Positions 1 through 7,436 of a stretch of 36,185 nt of DNA are shown here, in pieces. The position numbers and the translations under genes are program-made. The stretch's first letter is position 1. Each line of letters opens with the position of its first letter. Origin of the DNA: an uncultured Agromyces sp. (lineage in GTDB: Bacteria > Actinomycetota > Actinomycetes > Actinomycetales > Microbacteriaceae); contig CAJXGN010000023.1 of assembly GCA_913053875.1 (NCBI GenBank), positions 1 through 36,185 of the forward strand. Reading direction: 5' to 3'. The notes under the pieces are model-generated. The model was not told where the DNA came from. It worked only from the letters and a program-made list of their open reading frames with translations, and ran no database searches.

Positions 1-2
1 AG

Positions 3-62
3 TACTACCGTGAGATCAACCCCCAGCAGCAACCGCAGCTGGGAGAACTCGCCCTCCACTAA
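3..62 (+). CDS. C-terminal end of an unidentified upstream gene (partial)
   Basis: Reading from base 3, this frame stays open to a TAA at 60-62 and encodes about 19 residues ending in QLGELALH. The composition is protein-like, and an AAGGAGG-like run at 101-107 follows, as expected if a gene ends here and another begins. The other two forward frames also run only a short distance, so the frame choice is weak. No family can be assigned. Confidence 0.3.
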   Translation, partial: YYREINPQQQPQLGELALH

Positions 63-130
63 ACCCGGGGCGATTCACAACTGAGTCGCGACGGCATTAC
101 AAGGAGGCAGATAGTGCCGAGGAAGTTGCC

Positions 131-355
131 GTGACACTGACTTCGATCGAACCATTCTATGCGGGCGCTGAGGCCGAAGAGCGCCAGAGCGCGCGCGACA
201 GTGTCGGCGACACCGTTTTCGTCAAGAATGTTCTCTCACGGTTCGCCAATCGCGACGCTGCAAAGCACGCGGGCGTCAGCAATCAACAGCTATCAGAGAT
301 GATCGACCTTCTTTCCCGAGGTATTGAGCTAGGCAGACGGTCAGATGGTCAGTAG
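131..355 (+). CDS. Small hypothetical protein, 74 aa
   Basis: Not recognised. The GTG start at 131 has a GAGGAAG purine run at 119-125. The product is small and acidic in its first third. It ends in a helical segment (about residues 40-68) with an AAKHAGVSNQQLSEMI pattern that faintly recalls a helix-turn-helix or RHH-like helix pair, but it is too short to call. It has no signal peptide or membrane segment. It lies 143 bp upstream of the KAP NTPase on the same strand, in the same lower-GC stretch, so it may be an accessory partner of that gene. A stronger SD-like AAGGAGG at 101-107 precedes a GTG at 114 that hits a stop after six codons, so the true start could be affected by a frameshift. 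Confidence 0.45.
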   Translation: MTLTSIEPFYAGAEAEERQSARDSVGDTVFVKNVLSRFANRDAAKHAGVSNQQLSEMIDLLSRGIELGRRSDGQ

Positions 356-498
356 CGCCTGGCTGCTGCAGGTGGCCCACGCCGGCCCTTGGAGCCCCCA
401 CGTATGACAGTGCTCAGTACCCCTACGACTGCGCCGAATCGAGCAGCGCCGAGTGCAACGCATTCGGCCCCCCACACCTGTCGAATTGCGCCAACCTA

Positions 499-2886
499 AT
501 GCGGGCGAGACTCCAGCACGTTCCTACCTGGGCTGTGACGTTCTGCACGATCGCATTGCTGGCGCTCCCAATGTCTGCCGGCCTCTCCATCTCTGGCTAC
601 CTCGCATTGCCAAACCCAGTTCAGACGACTTTGGTGTGGACGTCGCCGCTGTACAGCATCGCAATCGTGGCACTGGCCGTATGGATTGCCACCCGCCTGG
701 CCCGGCGATCAGCACCACCCGAAGCACCGCCAGCCACACAGCCAGCGAACATCTGGAGCGACGAGCCGGTCGACATTGCCACGAACGATGAGTTCGAGCG
801 TCTGGGGACAGTCGGCCGAATGGCAGACATTCTCAACACTGTTGGCCTGGGCGCTCCGTCCAGCGTGATCGGGCTGACAGGCGCCTGGGGATCCGGCAAG
901 ACCAGCGTTGTTGGCTCGCTTGTTCGACGCTTGCGCGAGCATGACAAGCGGCCCTGGGCAGTCGCCGAATTCAGCCCGTGGGGTTACGACTCGACTGAGG
1001 CGATGACCCTCGGGTTCTTCTCCGAGCTCCGCAACGCGTTGCCGCAATCAGCACAGTGGTCGAGAGCACGAGATGACCTGGCTGCGCTGCTTCGCTCGGT
1101 AGCCCCCGCCGGAACGCTGACAACCCTGATCGGAGTTGACTCTTCGAAGGCGATCGAGTCTCTTGCGCACAGTCTCAATGCCACCGAACCCACTAGCAGT
1201 GCGCGCACTCGAGCAGCAAGAGCACTACAGGCTATCGACCAACCTATCCTCGTCGTAATCGACGACGTCGATCGCTTGCTACCCGAGGAACTGCCCAGGC
1301 TCTTTACGCTGATCCGATTCTTGGGTCGACTTCCCAATGTGCACTACCTAATGGCGTTCGATGAGAACGTGCTGACCGAAACGCTCAAGCAGTCACGATT
1401 GGTGCGCGACACGACACGCGCGCGCGAGTATCTTGAGAAGATCGTCCAGCTTCGGCTGGAAATGCCTCCAATCAGAGACTCGCAGGCGGAGCAAGCGGTC
1501 GACGCGCAGTTCGAGAAACTGATCGCAGTCCATCAACTAACGCTAGATGCAGACCGACTCTCTGATTTCTCGATCATCTATCACGCGCACATCTCAGTCA
1601 CCGTGCGCACTCCACGCGCAATCCGTAGGTGGTTTACTCACGTTCAGCTTCTGTTCCCTTCGCTCGCCGGAGACGTCGACTTCGTTGACTTTGCTGTTTT
1701 CACTTGGCTTCGACTGCGGCACCCAGCTGTTCCCGAACTGCTGCAGTCCCACAAAGCCCATTTATTCCCAGGCAGTACGTGGTCGACATACATCGCAAAC
1801 AAAGCGGCGGGCGCCGACGAGAAATCCCTTAAGGAGCGGCACGCGTTGTGGCGTACTTGGGCTCAGCATTCCGGGATTGATGCGGCGCAAGTGGACGAGG
1901 TACTGGCGGTACTTGCGCGACTCTTCCCGACAATTGATCAGGTCGTACGCGAATCCAACTCGGAGCCAGATCTTCGACCGGTTGGTCGAAGACAGGGAAT
2001 CGGCCACCCAGACTACTTCGAACGCTATTTTGCCATCCAAGTGCCTTCAGATGAGTTGCTGGAGTCGGACTTTCTCGCTGCGATGGAAGCCATTGCGACG
2101 GGGAGGCCCGAGGAGGCAGAGGTCCTGGCTGAATCACTCACCAGGGAGCCGCACTCGACACTTCCCAGAATTGAGGAGTGGTCCATTGCACGGCCGTCAG
2201 CGACGGCGCCCATAGTGGAGTGGCTGCTTGGGCAATGGACAGGTGCTTCAAACGAAGGGTTCATGTCCCCCCAGAACGCTATTCGGGGGGCCATATTGCG
2301 AATTCTTCGCTCAGTCCCGGAACAAGCACTGCTAGCCGCCCTCGAGAGCGCACTCAAGGAAGGCAGCCTGCTGAATCCCACTGTCCTTGCTGTGAACGAC
2401 CTCATCCGTGCGAACGCGCTAGCGAGCGATAGTCCACTTGTTGGTAGCACCATCGAGGCTATTCGAGCGCATGTAGACGCTCTGGCCGGGCCGCCCGGAG
2501 AGCTAGCTAGACCGTTCTGGCAACTCGTCTGGGCCTGGCAATCGATCGACGGCGGATCCCTTCAAACTTGGTACAGGCGCCGCGCACTTCTGGAGCCTTG
2601 GAACCTTGTCCAGGCTCTTGCCGGGCTGGTGTCGAGTGGAACCCAGGTGGGTGTTCCAGATCCAAAGTCGTTCCTGCATGGATTGGACGACTCGACCGTT
2701 GAAGCGTTCCTCGGGGTCGAGTGGATCAAGAACGCTGCAACCCGACTGGGGATCGAAGAGGAACTCGGGCTGTACGCGGGCAACCCGTCGTCCTTCAGCA
2801 AGCCCACCGATGGCCATGTTGAGGACACGTGGGCCAACCGAGTCGATACAGCCAAGAGATCCCTTGCCCGCATCCTTGCTTCCTAG
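499..2886 (+). CDS. KAP-family P-loop NTPase, membrane-anchored, 795 aa
   Basis: Predicted KAP-family STAND-like ATPase. Two hydrophobic segments near residues 12-34 and 51-67 should anchor the protein in the membrane with the NTPase domain in the cytoplasm. Walker A is GAWGSGKTS (128-136), followed by the family-typical F-S-P-W-G-Y segment (158-163). Walker B with sensor residues is ILVVIDDVDR (250-259), followed by VHYLMAFDENV (281-291). The C-terminal half (about 400-795) is helical and matches nothing I know. KAP NTPases include F-plasmid PifA, which excludes phage T7, so a defence role is plausible but inferred. The ATG at 499 lacks a clear Shine-Dalgarno; the frame stays open upstream without an ATG/GTG/TTG to about 343. 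Base composition is clearly less GC-rich than the rest of the window, suggesting acquisition. Confidence 0.88.
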   Translation: MRARLQHVPTWAVTFCTIALLALPMSAGLSISGYLALPNPVQTTLVWTSPLYSIAIVALAVWIATRLARRSAPPEAPPATQPANIWSDEPVDIATNDEFERLGTVGRMADILNTVGLGAPSSVIGLTGAWGSGKTSVVGSLVRRLREHDKRPWAVAEFSPWGYDSTEAMTLGFFSELRNALPQSAQWSRARDDLAALLRSVAPAGTLTTLIGVDSSKAIESLAHSLNATEPTSSARTRAARALQAIDQPILVVIDDVDRLLPEELPRLFTLIRFLGRLPNVHYLMAFDENVLTETLKQSRLVRDTTRAREYLEKIVQLRLEMPPIRDSQAEQAVDAQFEKLIAVHQLTLDADRLSDFSIIYHAHISVTVRTPRAIRRWFTHVQLLFPSLAGDVDFVDFAVFTWLRLRHPAVPELLQSHKAHLFPGSTWSTYIANKAAGADEKSLKERHALWRTWAQHSGIDAAQVDEVLAVLARLFPTIDQVVRESNSEPDLRPVGRRQGIGHPDYFERYFAIQVPSDELLESDFLAAMEAIATGRPEEAEVLAESLTREPHSTLPRIEEWSIARPSATAPIVEWLLGQWTGASNEGFMSPQNAIRGAILRILRSVPEQALLAALESALKEGSLLNPTVLAVNDLIRANALASDSPLVGSTIEAIRAHVDALAGPPGELARPFWQLVWAWQSIDGGSLQTWYRRRALLEPWNLVQALAGLVSSGTQVGVPDPKSFLHGLDDSTVEAFLGVEWIKNAATRLGIEEELGLYAGNPSSFSKPTDGHVEDTWANRVDTAKRSLARILAS

Positions 2887-3055
2887 CGCACCAAGCCGCT
2901 TTCGCGACGCGCCATCCGTCTCCAGGCCATCGACCTTATGGAGCCGAGAGACACGCCGGAGAGGACTGAGCCGCTCCTTCGACTTCCAAGAGGAATCCCG
3001 CATCAAGTTGGCGGCAGTATTTCGTACGCTTCGACGGCCCATGATGATCGGGAAG

Positions 3056-3076
3056 CGATATATCGTTGACATATCG
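3056..3076 (+). promoter_or_regulatory. Putative PadR operator/promoter
   Basis: A perfect 10-bp palindrome CGATATATCG (3056-3065) is followed at once by TTGACATATCG (3066-3076), which repeats the ATATCG half-site and contains a TTGACA -35-like hexamer. It lies 40 bp before the PadR start. AT-rich ATAT palindromes upstream of PadR genes are typical autoregulatory sites; binding is inferred. Confidence 0.55.
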
Positions 3077-3115
3077 TCGAGACCCATCAGGGCCCCGCAC
3101 AACGGGAGGTCGATC

Positions 3116-3685
3116 ATGAGCGGTTCATTCACGGGCGAAGGGTTCCCCGGAGCATCCGGTAGCTGGGGTCGAGGAGGCCAAGGGCCGAATCTCTGGGAGG
3201 CCATGGAGCAGCTTCGTGGCATGTTCGAGCAGAAGGTCGGCCCGCGCATGGGCAGGGGCGACGTGCGCACGGCGGTGCTCGCGCTGCTCGCCGAGCAGCC
3301 GATGCACGGGTACCAGATCATCAGCGAGATCGCCGAGCGCAGCGGTGGGACGTGGAAGCCGAGCGCCGGATCCGTGTACCCCACGCTGCAACTGCTCGCC
3401 GACGAGGGGCTTATCAGCGCCGAGGAGTCGGGCGGGCGCAAGACGTACTCGCTCACCGAGGCGGGGAAGGTCGAGGCGGAGGCATCCGCTGACCGCACCC
3501 CGCCGTGGAAGACGTCGAGCGGGCGCGACTTCGGCGCCGGCGGCAAGCTGCCGAAGGCCGGCATCGAGCTGGCGCAGGCGGCGGCGCAGGTCGGGCGCAC
3601 CGGCACGCCCGAGCAGATCGACCAGGCGATCGAGGTGCTCGAGGAGGCGCGGCGGAAGCTGTACGGGATTCTTGCGGAGGGGTGA
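3116..3685 (+). CDS. PadR-family transcriptional regulator, 189 aa
   Basis: DNA-binding repressor of the PadR family, cytoplasmic. After a glycine-rich, low-complexity N-terminus (about residues 1-25) comes a winged helix: the family-typical start GDVRTAVLALLAEQPMHGYQII, then GSVYPTLQLLADEGLI and a wing ending GGRKTYSLTEAG. The C-terminal part is a helical dimerisation segment ending EEARRKLYGILAEG. The ATG at 3116 is chosen because GGGAGG (3104-3109) sits at ideal spacing; earlier in-frame ATGs lie inside the operator region. It is monocistronic and convergent with the FGGY kinase. The palindrome at 3056-3076 suggests autorepression. No obvious target gene lies beside it on the same strand. 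Confidence 0.93.
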   Translation: MSGSFTGEGFPGASGSWGRGGQGPNLWEAMEQLRGMFEQKVGPRMGRGDVRTAVLALLAEQPMHGYQIISEIAERSGGTWKPSAGSVYPTLQLLADEGLISAEESGGRKTYSLTEAGKVEAEASADRTPPWKTSSGRDFGAGGKLPKAGIELAQAAAQVGRTGTPEQIDQAIEVLEEARRKLYGILAEG

Positions 3686-3734
3686 CGGGTCACCCCCGGA
3701 CGCACCCGCACCCGCACCCGCACCTGCGCACGGC

Positions 3735-5225
3735 TCAGCGGCCGACGGCGCCCGACTGGAAGAGCGGCTTGAGCGCCGGGTAGACCTGCCGGTACTGGCC
3801 ACAGAGCTCTGCGTACAGACCGGCGAACTCGGGTCGCGGTGCGACCACGCGCTCGACGGTCGACATCGCCCGGGCCACGGTCGCCGTATCGCCGTCGACG
3901 AACCCGACTCCCCTCGCTGCGAGCATCGCGGCCCCCAGCGCGGCGGTCTCGGTCGTCGCCGTCACCACGAGCGGCCGACGGAGCACGTCGGCGATGATCT
4001 GCAGCCAGGCACCGGATGCGGCCCCGCCACCCATCACCACGAGCCGAGCGACCGGGCCCGCCCCGGTCTCGAGACCCTCGACCAGCAGCTCGATCTCGAA
4101 TGCGAGCCCCTCGAGCACGGCACGGAAGAAGGCCGCCTCGTCGTGGGACTCGTCGATCCCGAGAAAGGCACCACGCGCACGGCCGTCCCAGTACGGCGTG
4201 CCCGCACCCGACAGGTACGGCAGGAACTTGAGCCCGTTCGAGCCCGGCGGCACCCGCTCGACCGCCGCCTCGAGCGCTGCGGGGTCACGCGTCGTCGCGC
4301 CCGGGAACGCGGAGCGGAACCATGACACCGACAGCGCTCCGGTCGCGACGAATGCCTCGAGCACGTCACCCTCGCCGAGGGCGCTCGCGACGATCCGGTA
4401 GCGCTTGGAGTGCCGCGCTCCCTCCGGCGCAGGGGCTCCCACGACGATCGAGGTGCCGAGGCTGAGATACGCCTGCCCCTGCGCTGCGACGCCCGCACCC
4501 AGCCCCCCGCTCTGCCCGTCACCGGCACCCGCGAAGACGGGCAAGCCGGCGGGCAGGCCGGTGCGGGCAGCCGCCTCGTCGGTCAGGCCGCCGAGGCGGG
4601 TGCCCGGTGACACGACCTCCGCGAGCATCGAGCGTTCGACACCCACGAGCGCGGCGAGCTCGTCCGACCAGTCCCGCGTCCCCATGTCGATCAGCGCGGT
4701 CGGGTCGGCCGAGGCGATGCTGGTCGCGAACCTTCCGGTGAGGTGTCGCGCGAGGTAGCCATGAACGTCGGCGAGGTAGCGCGCCTTCGCGAGCGACTCC
4801 GGCTCGTGCTCGGCGAGCCAGCCGATCTTGTAGATGCTGGGGGTCGTCGACGGCGGCTTGCCCGAAAGGGCGTGCACGCGCTCGGTGCCGAGGCGGCCCA
4901 CCAGGTCGTCGGCGCGGGCGTCGAGCCAGAGGATCGCGGGGCGCACCTCGGCGAAGTCCTCGTCGAGGAGGACGAACGACTCGCGCTGGTGCGCGATGCC
5001 GAGGGCCACGGGCGTGTGGCCGGCTTCCGCCAACTCGGCGGCGACCTGCGAGAGCGCGTCGACCGTGGAGGTCCACCAGTCGCGGGCGTGCTGTTCGTGC
5101 CACGTGGGCTCCGGGCTGTGGCGCTCGATCGCCGCACGTCCGATGCGGACGACGTCGCCGTTCGCGTCGAAAGCGACGGCCTTGGTTCCCGTGGTCGACG
5201 AGTCGATACCGATCACGACATCCAT
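3735..5225 (-). CDS. FGGY-family carbohydrate kinase, 496 aa
   Basis: ATP-dependent sugar or polyol kinase of the FGGY family (xylulokinase/gluconokinase type), cytoplasmic. The N-terminal ATPase-fold motif GIDSSTTGTKA is at residues 6-16. The catalytic-base region is AGAGDGQSGGLGAG with D236 the likely base. SLGTS (255-259) begins the second half, and a C-terminal MGGGAASGAW segment near 395 fits adenine binding. Full family length. The ATG is preceded by GGAG. It is last in the minus-strand unit DeoR-dehydrogenase-kinase and separated from the dehydrogenase by a 161-bp gap full of hairpins. Phosphorylation of a ketose made by the neighbouring dehydrogenase is the natural reading, but FGGY specificity cannot be read from sequence; xylulose, erythritol and rhamnulose are all possible. 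Confidence 0.92.
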   Translation of the reverse strand: MDVVIGIDSSTTGTKAVAFDANGDVVRIGRAAIERHSPEPTWHEQHARDWWTSTVDALSQVAAELAEAGHTPVALGIAHQRESFVLLDEDFAEVRPAILWLDARADDLVGRLGTERVHALSGKPPSTTPSIYKIGWLAEHEPESLAKARYLADVHGYLARHLTGRFATSIASADPTALIDMGTRDWSDELAALVGVERSMLAEVVSPGTRLGGLTDEAAARTGLPAGLPVFAGAGDGQSGGLGAGVAAQGQAYLSLGTSIVVGAPAPEGARHSKRYRIVASALGEGDVLEAFVATGALSVSWFRSAFPGATTRDPAALEAAVERVPPGSNGLKFLPYLSGAGTPYWDGRARGAFLGIDESHDEAAFFRAVLEGLAFEIELLVEGLETGAGPVARLVVMGGGAASGAWLQIIADVLRRPLVVTATTETAALGAAMLAARGVGFVDGDTATVARAMSTVERVVAPRPEFAGLYAELCGQYRQVYPALKPLFQSGAVGR

Positions 5226-5291
5226 CTGGACTCCATCTTCGTTGATGCTCAGGGGAAAGGAGGTGGGTTGGCGCAGACATCAGGGCCCCGT

Positions 5292-5333
5292 CCCACCGAT
5301 GCTCCCACGCGATCAGCGGGGAGCATCGGTGGG
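5292..5333 (-). terminator. Strong intercistronic hairpin between dehydrogenase and kinase
   Basis: Arms CCCACCGATGCTCCC (5292-5306) and GGGAGCATCGGTGGG (5319-5333) form a perfect 15-bp stem with a 12-nt loop. A smaller hairpin, GGACC-TTGCA-GGTCC (5370-5384), lies just beyond the dehydrogenase stop. There is no T-run, so it may be a processing, stabilising or attenuating element rather than a classic terminator. Confidence 0.5.
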
Positions 5334-5386
5334 CGCTCGCGAGAGGCAGGCGGAGCCTCGCGTGCGCGCGGACCTTGCAGGTCCGG

Positions 5387-6421
5387 TCAGGGGACGAGCG
5401 CGTACTTCGATCCGCGCCCGGCGGCCATGTCCTCGAGGCTGTCGACCAGCGCTTCGAGGGGCCTGGTTTCGGTGATCAGCGACATCCCATCGACCTGGCC
5501 GGTCGACAGCAGCTCCACCGCGGTCGCGACGTAGCGCGGCGCGTGGTGGAAGACGCCCTTCATCGTGAGCTCTTCGTAGTGGACGCGCGACGAGTCGACG
5601 CGGACGATCGCGCCCTTCGGAGTTCCGCCGAACCACACCGCGGTGGCACCGGGACGCACCGTGTCGAGCGTCTGCTCCCAGACCTGCGGCAGGCCGACGG
5701 CCTCGATGCCGATGTCGGCGCCGCGGCCGGCGGGTGTCTGGGCACGGATCGCGTCGAGCCGCTCGGCGTCGTCGAGGCCGGTGATGTCGACCGTGGTGGA
5801 AGCGCCCGCGGCGAGCGCCTGCTCGAGACGCCATGCGCTCTGGTCGACGCTCACCACCGTGGCGCCGCGAAGCGTCGCCAGGCGGACGAACATGAGGCCG
5901 ATCGGCCCGGCGCCGTGGACGACCACAGTGTCGCCGAGGCTGATGCCCGCCTCGTGGATGCCGTGCACCACCGTCGCGAGCGGTTCGAGCGGCGCAGCGG
6001 CCTCGAACGGCAGCGAGTCGGGGATGACGTACGTGTTCCGCTCGACGATCGGAGCGGGGATCACCAGTTCCTCGGCGAACGCGCCGTTCAGGAAGATCAG
6101 GTTCTCGCACAGGCTCTCACGACCGATCGTGCACGCCCAGCAGGAGCCGCATGGCGCCGTGTTCGCGGCGACGACCCGCTGGCCGGGCTGGAACTTCGTG
6201 ACACCGGCGCCGACCTCGGTGACGATGCCGGCGAACTCGTGCCCGAATCGGGCCGGCAGCTCCGGGAAGAGCTTGGGGTGCCCTCGCCGATACGACTTCA
6301 GGTCGGTTCCGCACGTCGCGGCGGCTTTCACGCTGACGGCGATCTCGCCCGGCCCGGGCGCGGTGCGCTCGATCTCCTCGATTGCGAGCTCGCCGGGCCC
6401 GCGGAAGATCGCGGCCCTCAC
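5387..6421 (-). CDS. Zinc-dependent alcohol/polyol dehydrogenase (MDR family), 344 aa
   Basis: Medium-chain NAD(P)-dependent dehydrogenase, sorbitol/threonine dehydrogenase-like, oxidising a secondary alcohol to a ketone. Catalytic zinc ligands fit C37 (TCGTD), H61-E62 (GHE) and E146 (LEPLAT). The structural-zinc lobe has C91, C94, C97 and C105. The Rossmann loop is HGAGPIG (169-175), and the acidic residue in SVDQS (D193) at the end of the next strand favours NAD+ over NADP+. GTG start with GGAG eight bases upstream. Second gene of the minus-strand unit, 37 bp after DeoR. Erythritol/L-threitol dehydrogenases belong to this family, which would fit the tetritol-like enzymes on the opposite strand; the substrate is inferred. 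Confidence 0.93.
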   Translation of the reverse strand: MRAAIFRGPGELAIEEIERTAPGPGEIAVSVKAAATCGTDLKSYRRGHPKLFPELPARFGHEFAGIVTEVGAGVTKFQPGQRVVAANTAPCGSCWACTIGRESLCENLIFLNGAFAEELVIPAPIVERNTYVIPDSLPFEAAAPLEPLATVVHGIHEAGISLGDTVVVHGAGPIGLMFVRLATLRGATVVSVDQSAWRLEQALAAGASTTVDITGLDDAERLDAIRAQTPAGRGADIGIEAVGLPQVWEQTLDTVRPGATAVWFGGTPKGAIVRVDSSRVHYEELTMKGVFHHAPRYVATAVELLSTGQVDGMSLITETRPLEALVDSLEDMAAGRGSKYALVP

Positions 6422-6458
6422 GATGTGGCTCCGTTTCTGGGCGGGTGTGCGTGGGTTC

Positions 6459-7259
6459 TCATGGTTCCTCCTCGGTCACGGGTGCGACGATCACCTGGCT
6501 CACAGCACTGCGGAGCCATTCCTCGTCTTCGGGATCGATGCCGTCATCGACGATGACGACATCGAACTCATGCAACGCGGCCAGTCGGTGCAGGGCGCGT
6601 CGAGCGAATTTCGTGTGGTCCATCAGCAGCACGGACTGCTGTGCCTGGTCGATGAGGGCCTGCTTGACCAGGAGTGCGCCTTCGTTCGGGTGGAAGACGG
6701 CGTTGCGTCCGATCGACGTCGACGACATGAAGAAGACGTCGATCTGGATCGAGGCGATCGCCTCGCGCGTGCTCGATCCGAGGAACGACTGGAACTCGGT
6801 CGACAGCGTCCCGCCGAGCGCGAAGAGAGAGGCCGCTTGGGCGGCTGCGACGCGCTCGATGACGGCCAGGAAGTTCGACACGATCGTGAGATCGGAGCGC
6901 GCGGCAAGGTCATCGACCAGCGCGAGAGCAGTGGTCGAGTCGTCGAGTGCGACGACCTTGGTCTCACCCTGGCCGGCGAGCCAGTCGAGTGCCGCGGCTG
7001 CGATGGCGCGCTTCTCCGGAAGCATGTGGTTGCGTCGCAACTGCACGTTGCGCTCGATCTCCTCGATCGGCGTGGCTCGTGCACCCGAGCGCACCTTGGT
7101 GATCACGCCCCGCGCATCGAGCTCATCCAGGTCGCGATGGATCGTCATGGGTGTGACGTTGAACCGCTCGGCGAGTTCGTCGATCCGGGCGAACCCAGCG
7201 GCAGCGACGACTTCCGCGATCTCCGACCTGCGGGTCTCCGCGGCTTTGCTCCGGCCCAT
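6459..7259 (-). CDS. DeoR/GlpR-family transcriptional repressor, 266 aa
   Basis: Sugar-phosphate-responsive repressor. The N-terminal DeoR helix-turn-helix covers about residues 8-60 (ELAERFNVTPMTIHRDLDEL is the recognition-helix region). The C-terminal DeoRC sensor domain has ALDDSTTALALVDDL, an ISOCOT-fold phosphate-binding pattern, and later ALGGTL. ATG at 7259 has AAGGAG at good spacing. First gene of the minus-strand unit and divergent from the ABC importer operon. The ATAACA-N7-TGTTAT repeat in the shared 177-bp gap is the likely operator for both units. The inducer is probably a phosphorylated intermediate of the encoded pathway (family knowledge). Confidence 0.94.
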   Translation of the reverse strand: MGRSKAAETRRSEIAEVVAAAGFARIDELAERFNVTPMTIHRDLDELDARGVITKVRSGARATPIEEIERNVQLRRNHMLPEKRAIAAAALDWLAGQGETKVVALDDSTTALALVDDLAARSDLTIVSNFLAVIERVAAAQAASLFALGGTLSTEFQSFLGSSTREAIASIQIDVFFMSSTSIGRNAVFHPNEGALLVKQALIDQAQQSVLLMDHTKFARRALHRLAALHEFDVVIVDDGIDPEDEEWLRSAVSQVIVAPVTEEEP

Positions 7260-7327
7260 CAGTACTCCTTCGTCGTGGTGGCCACTACTTCGTGGACTCC
7301 CACGGTAACGTCACTGCCCGAACGAAC

Positions 7328-7346
7328 ATAACACGGTCGATGTTAT
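7328..7346. promoter_or_regulatory. Putative DeoR operator in the divergent promoter region
   Basis: Perfect inverted repeat ATAACA-CGGTCGA-TGTTAT in the 177-bp gap between DeoR (minus) and the ABC ATPase (plus). Further GTTAT half-sites follow near 7364. The spacing and AT-rich arms resemble DeoR/GlpR sites. It is well placed to control both transcription units. Confidence 0.55.
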
Positions 7347-7436
7347 TTTTCTCTACTTGTGTCGTTATCTTTGATGCCATACGCTACCTACTCATGTGAG
7401 CAGCGGCACGGAGCCGCCGATGACGAAGGAGTCTGC

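Noticed and set aside
345..407. 20-codon frame (ATG 345 to TGA 405-407) between the 74-aa gene and the KAP gene
   Set aside because: It overlaps the end of the 74-aa gene, has no Shine-Dalgarno and has no recognisable features.
453..791. 112-aa open frame overlapping the start of the KAP gene
   Set aside because: It is in another frame over the N-terminal membrane region of the NTPase, and its product has no recognisable domain.
2887..3115. Possible gene remnant or attachment site between the KAP gene and PadR
   Set aside because: A short minus-strand frame ending in SSPACLSAP looks protein-like, but I found no family, no direct repeat and no tRNA fragment; apart from the PadR operator I see nothing firm.
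2503..3723. Long minus-strand open frame of 406 codons over the KAP 3' end and PadR
   Set aside because: Antisense to two better supported genes; the Arg/Ser/Pro-rich product is typical of shadow frames in high-GC DNA.
3700..3726. CGCACC hexamer tandem run between PadR and the FGGY kinase
   Set aside because: Only about four short units in a 49-bp convergent gap; too short to call a functional repeat or CRISPR.
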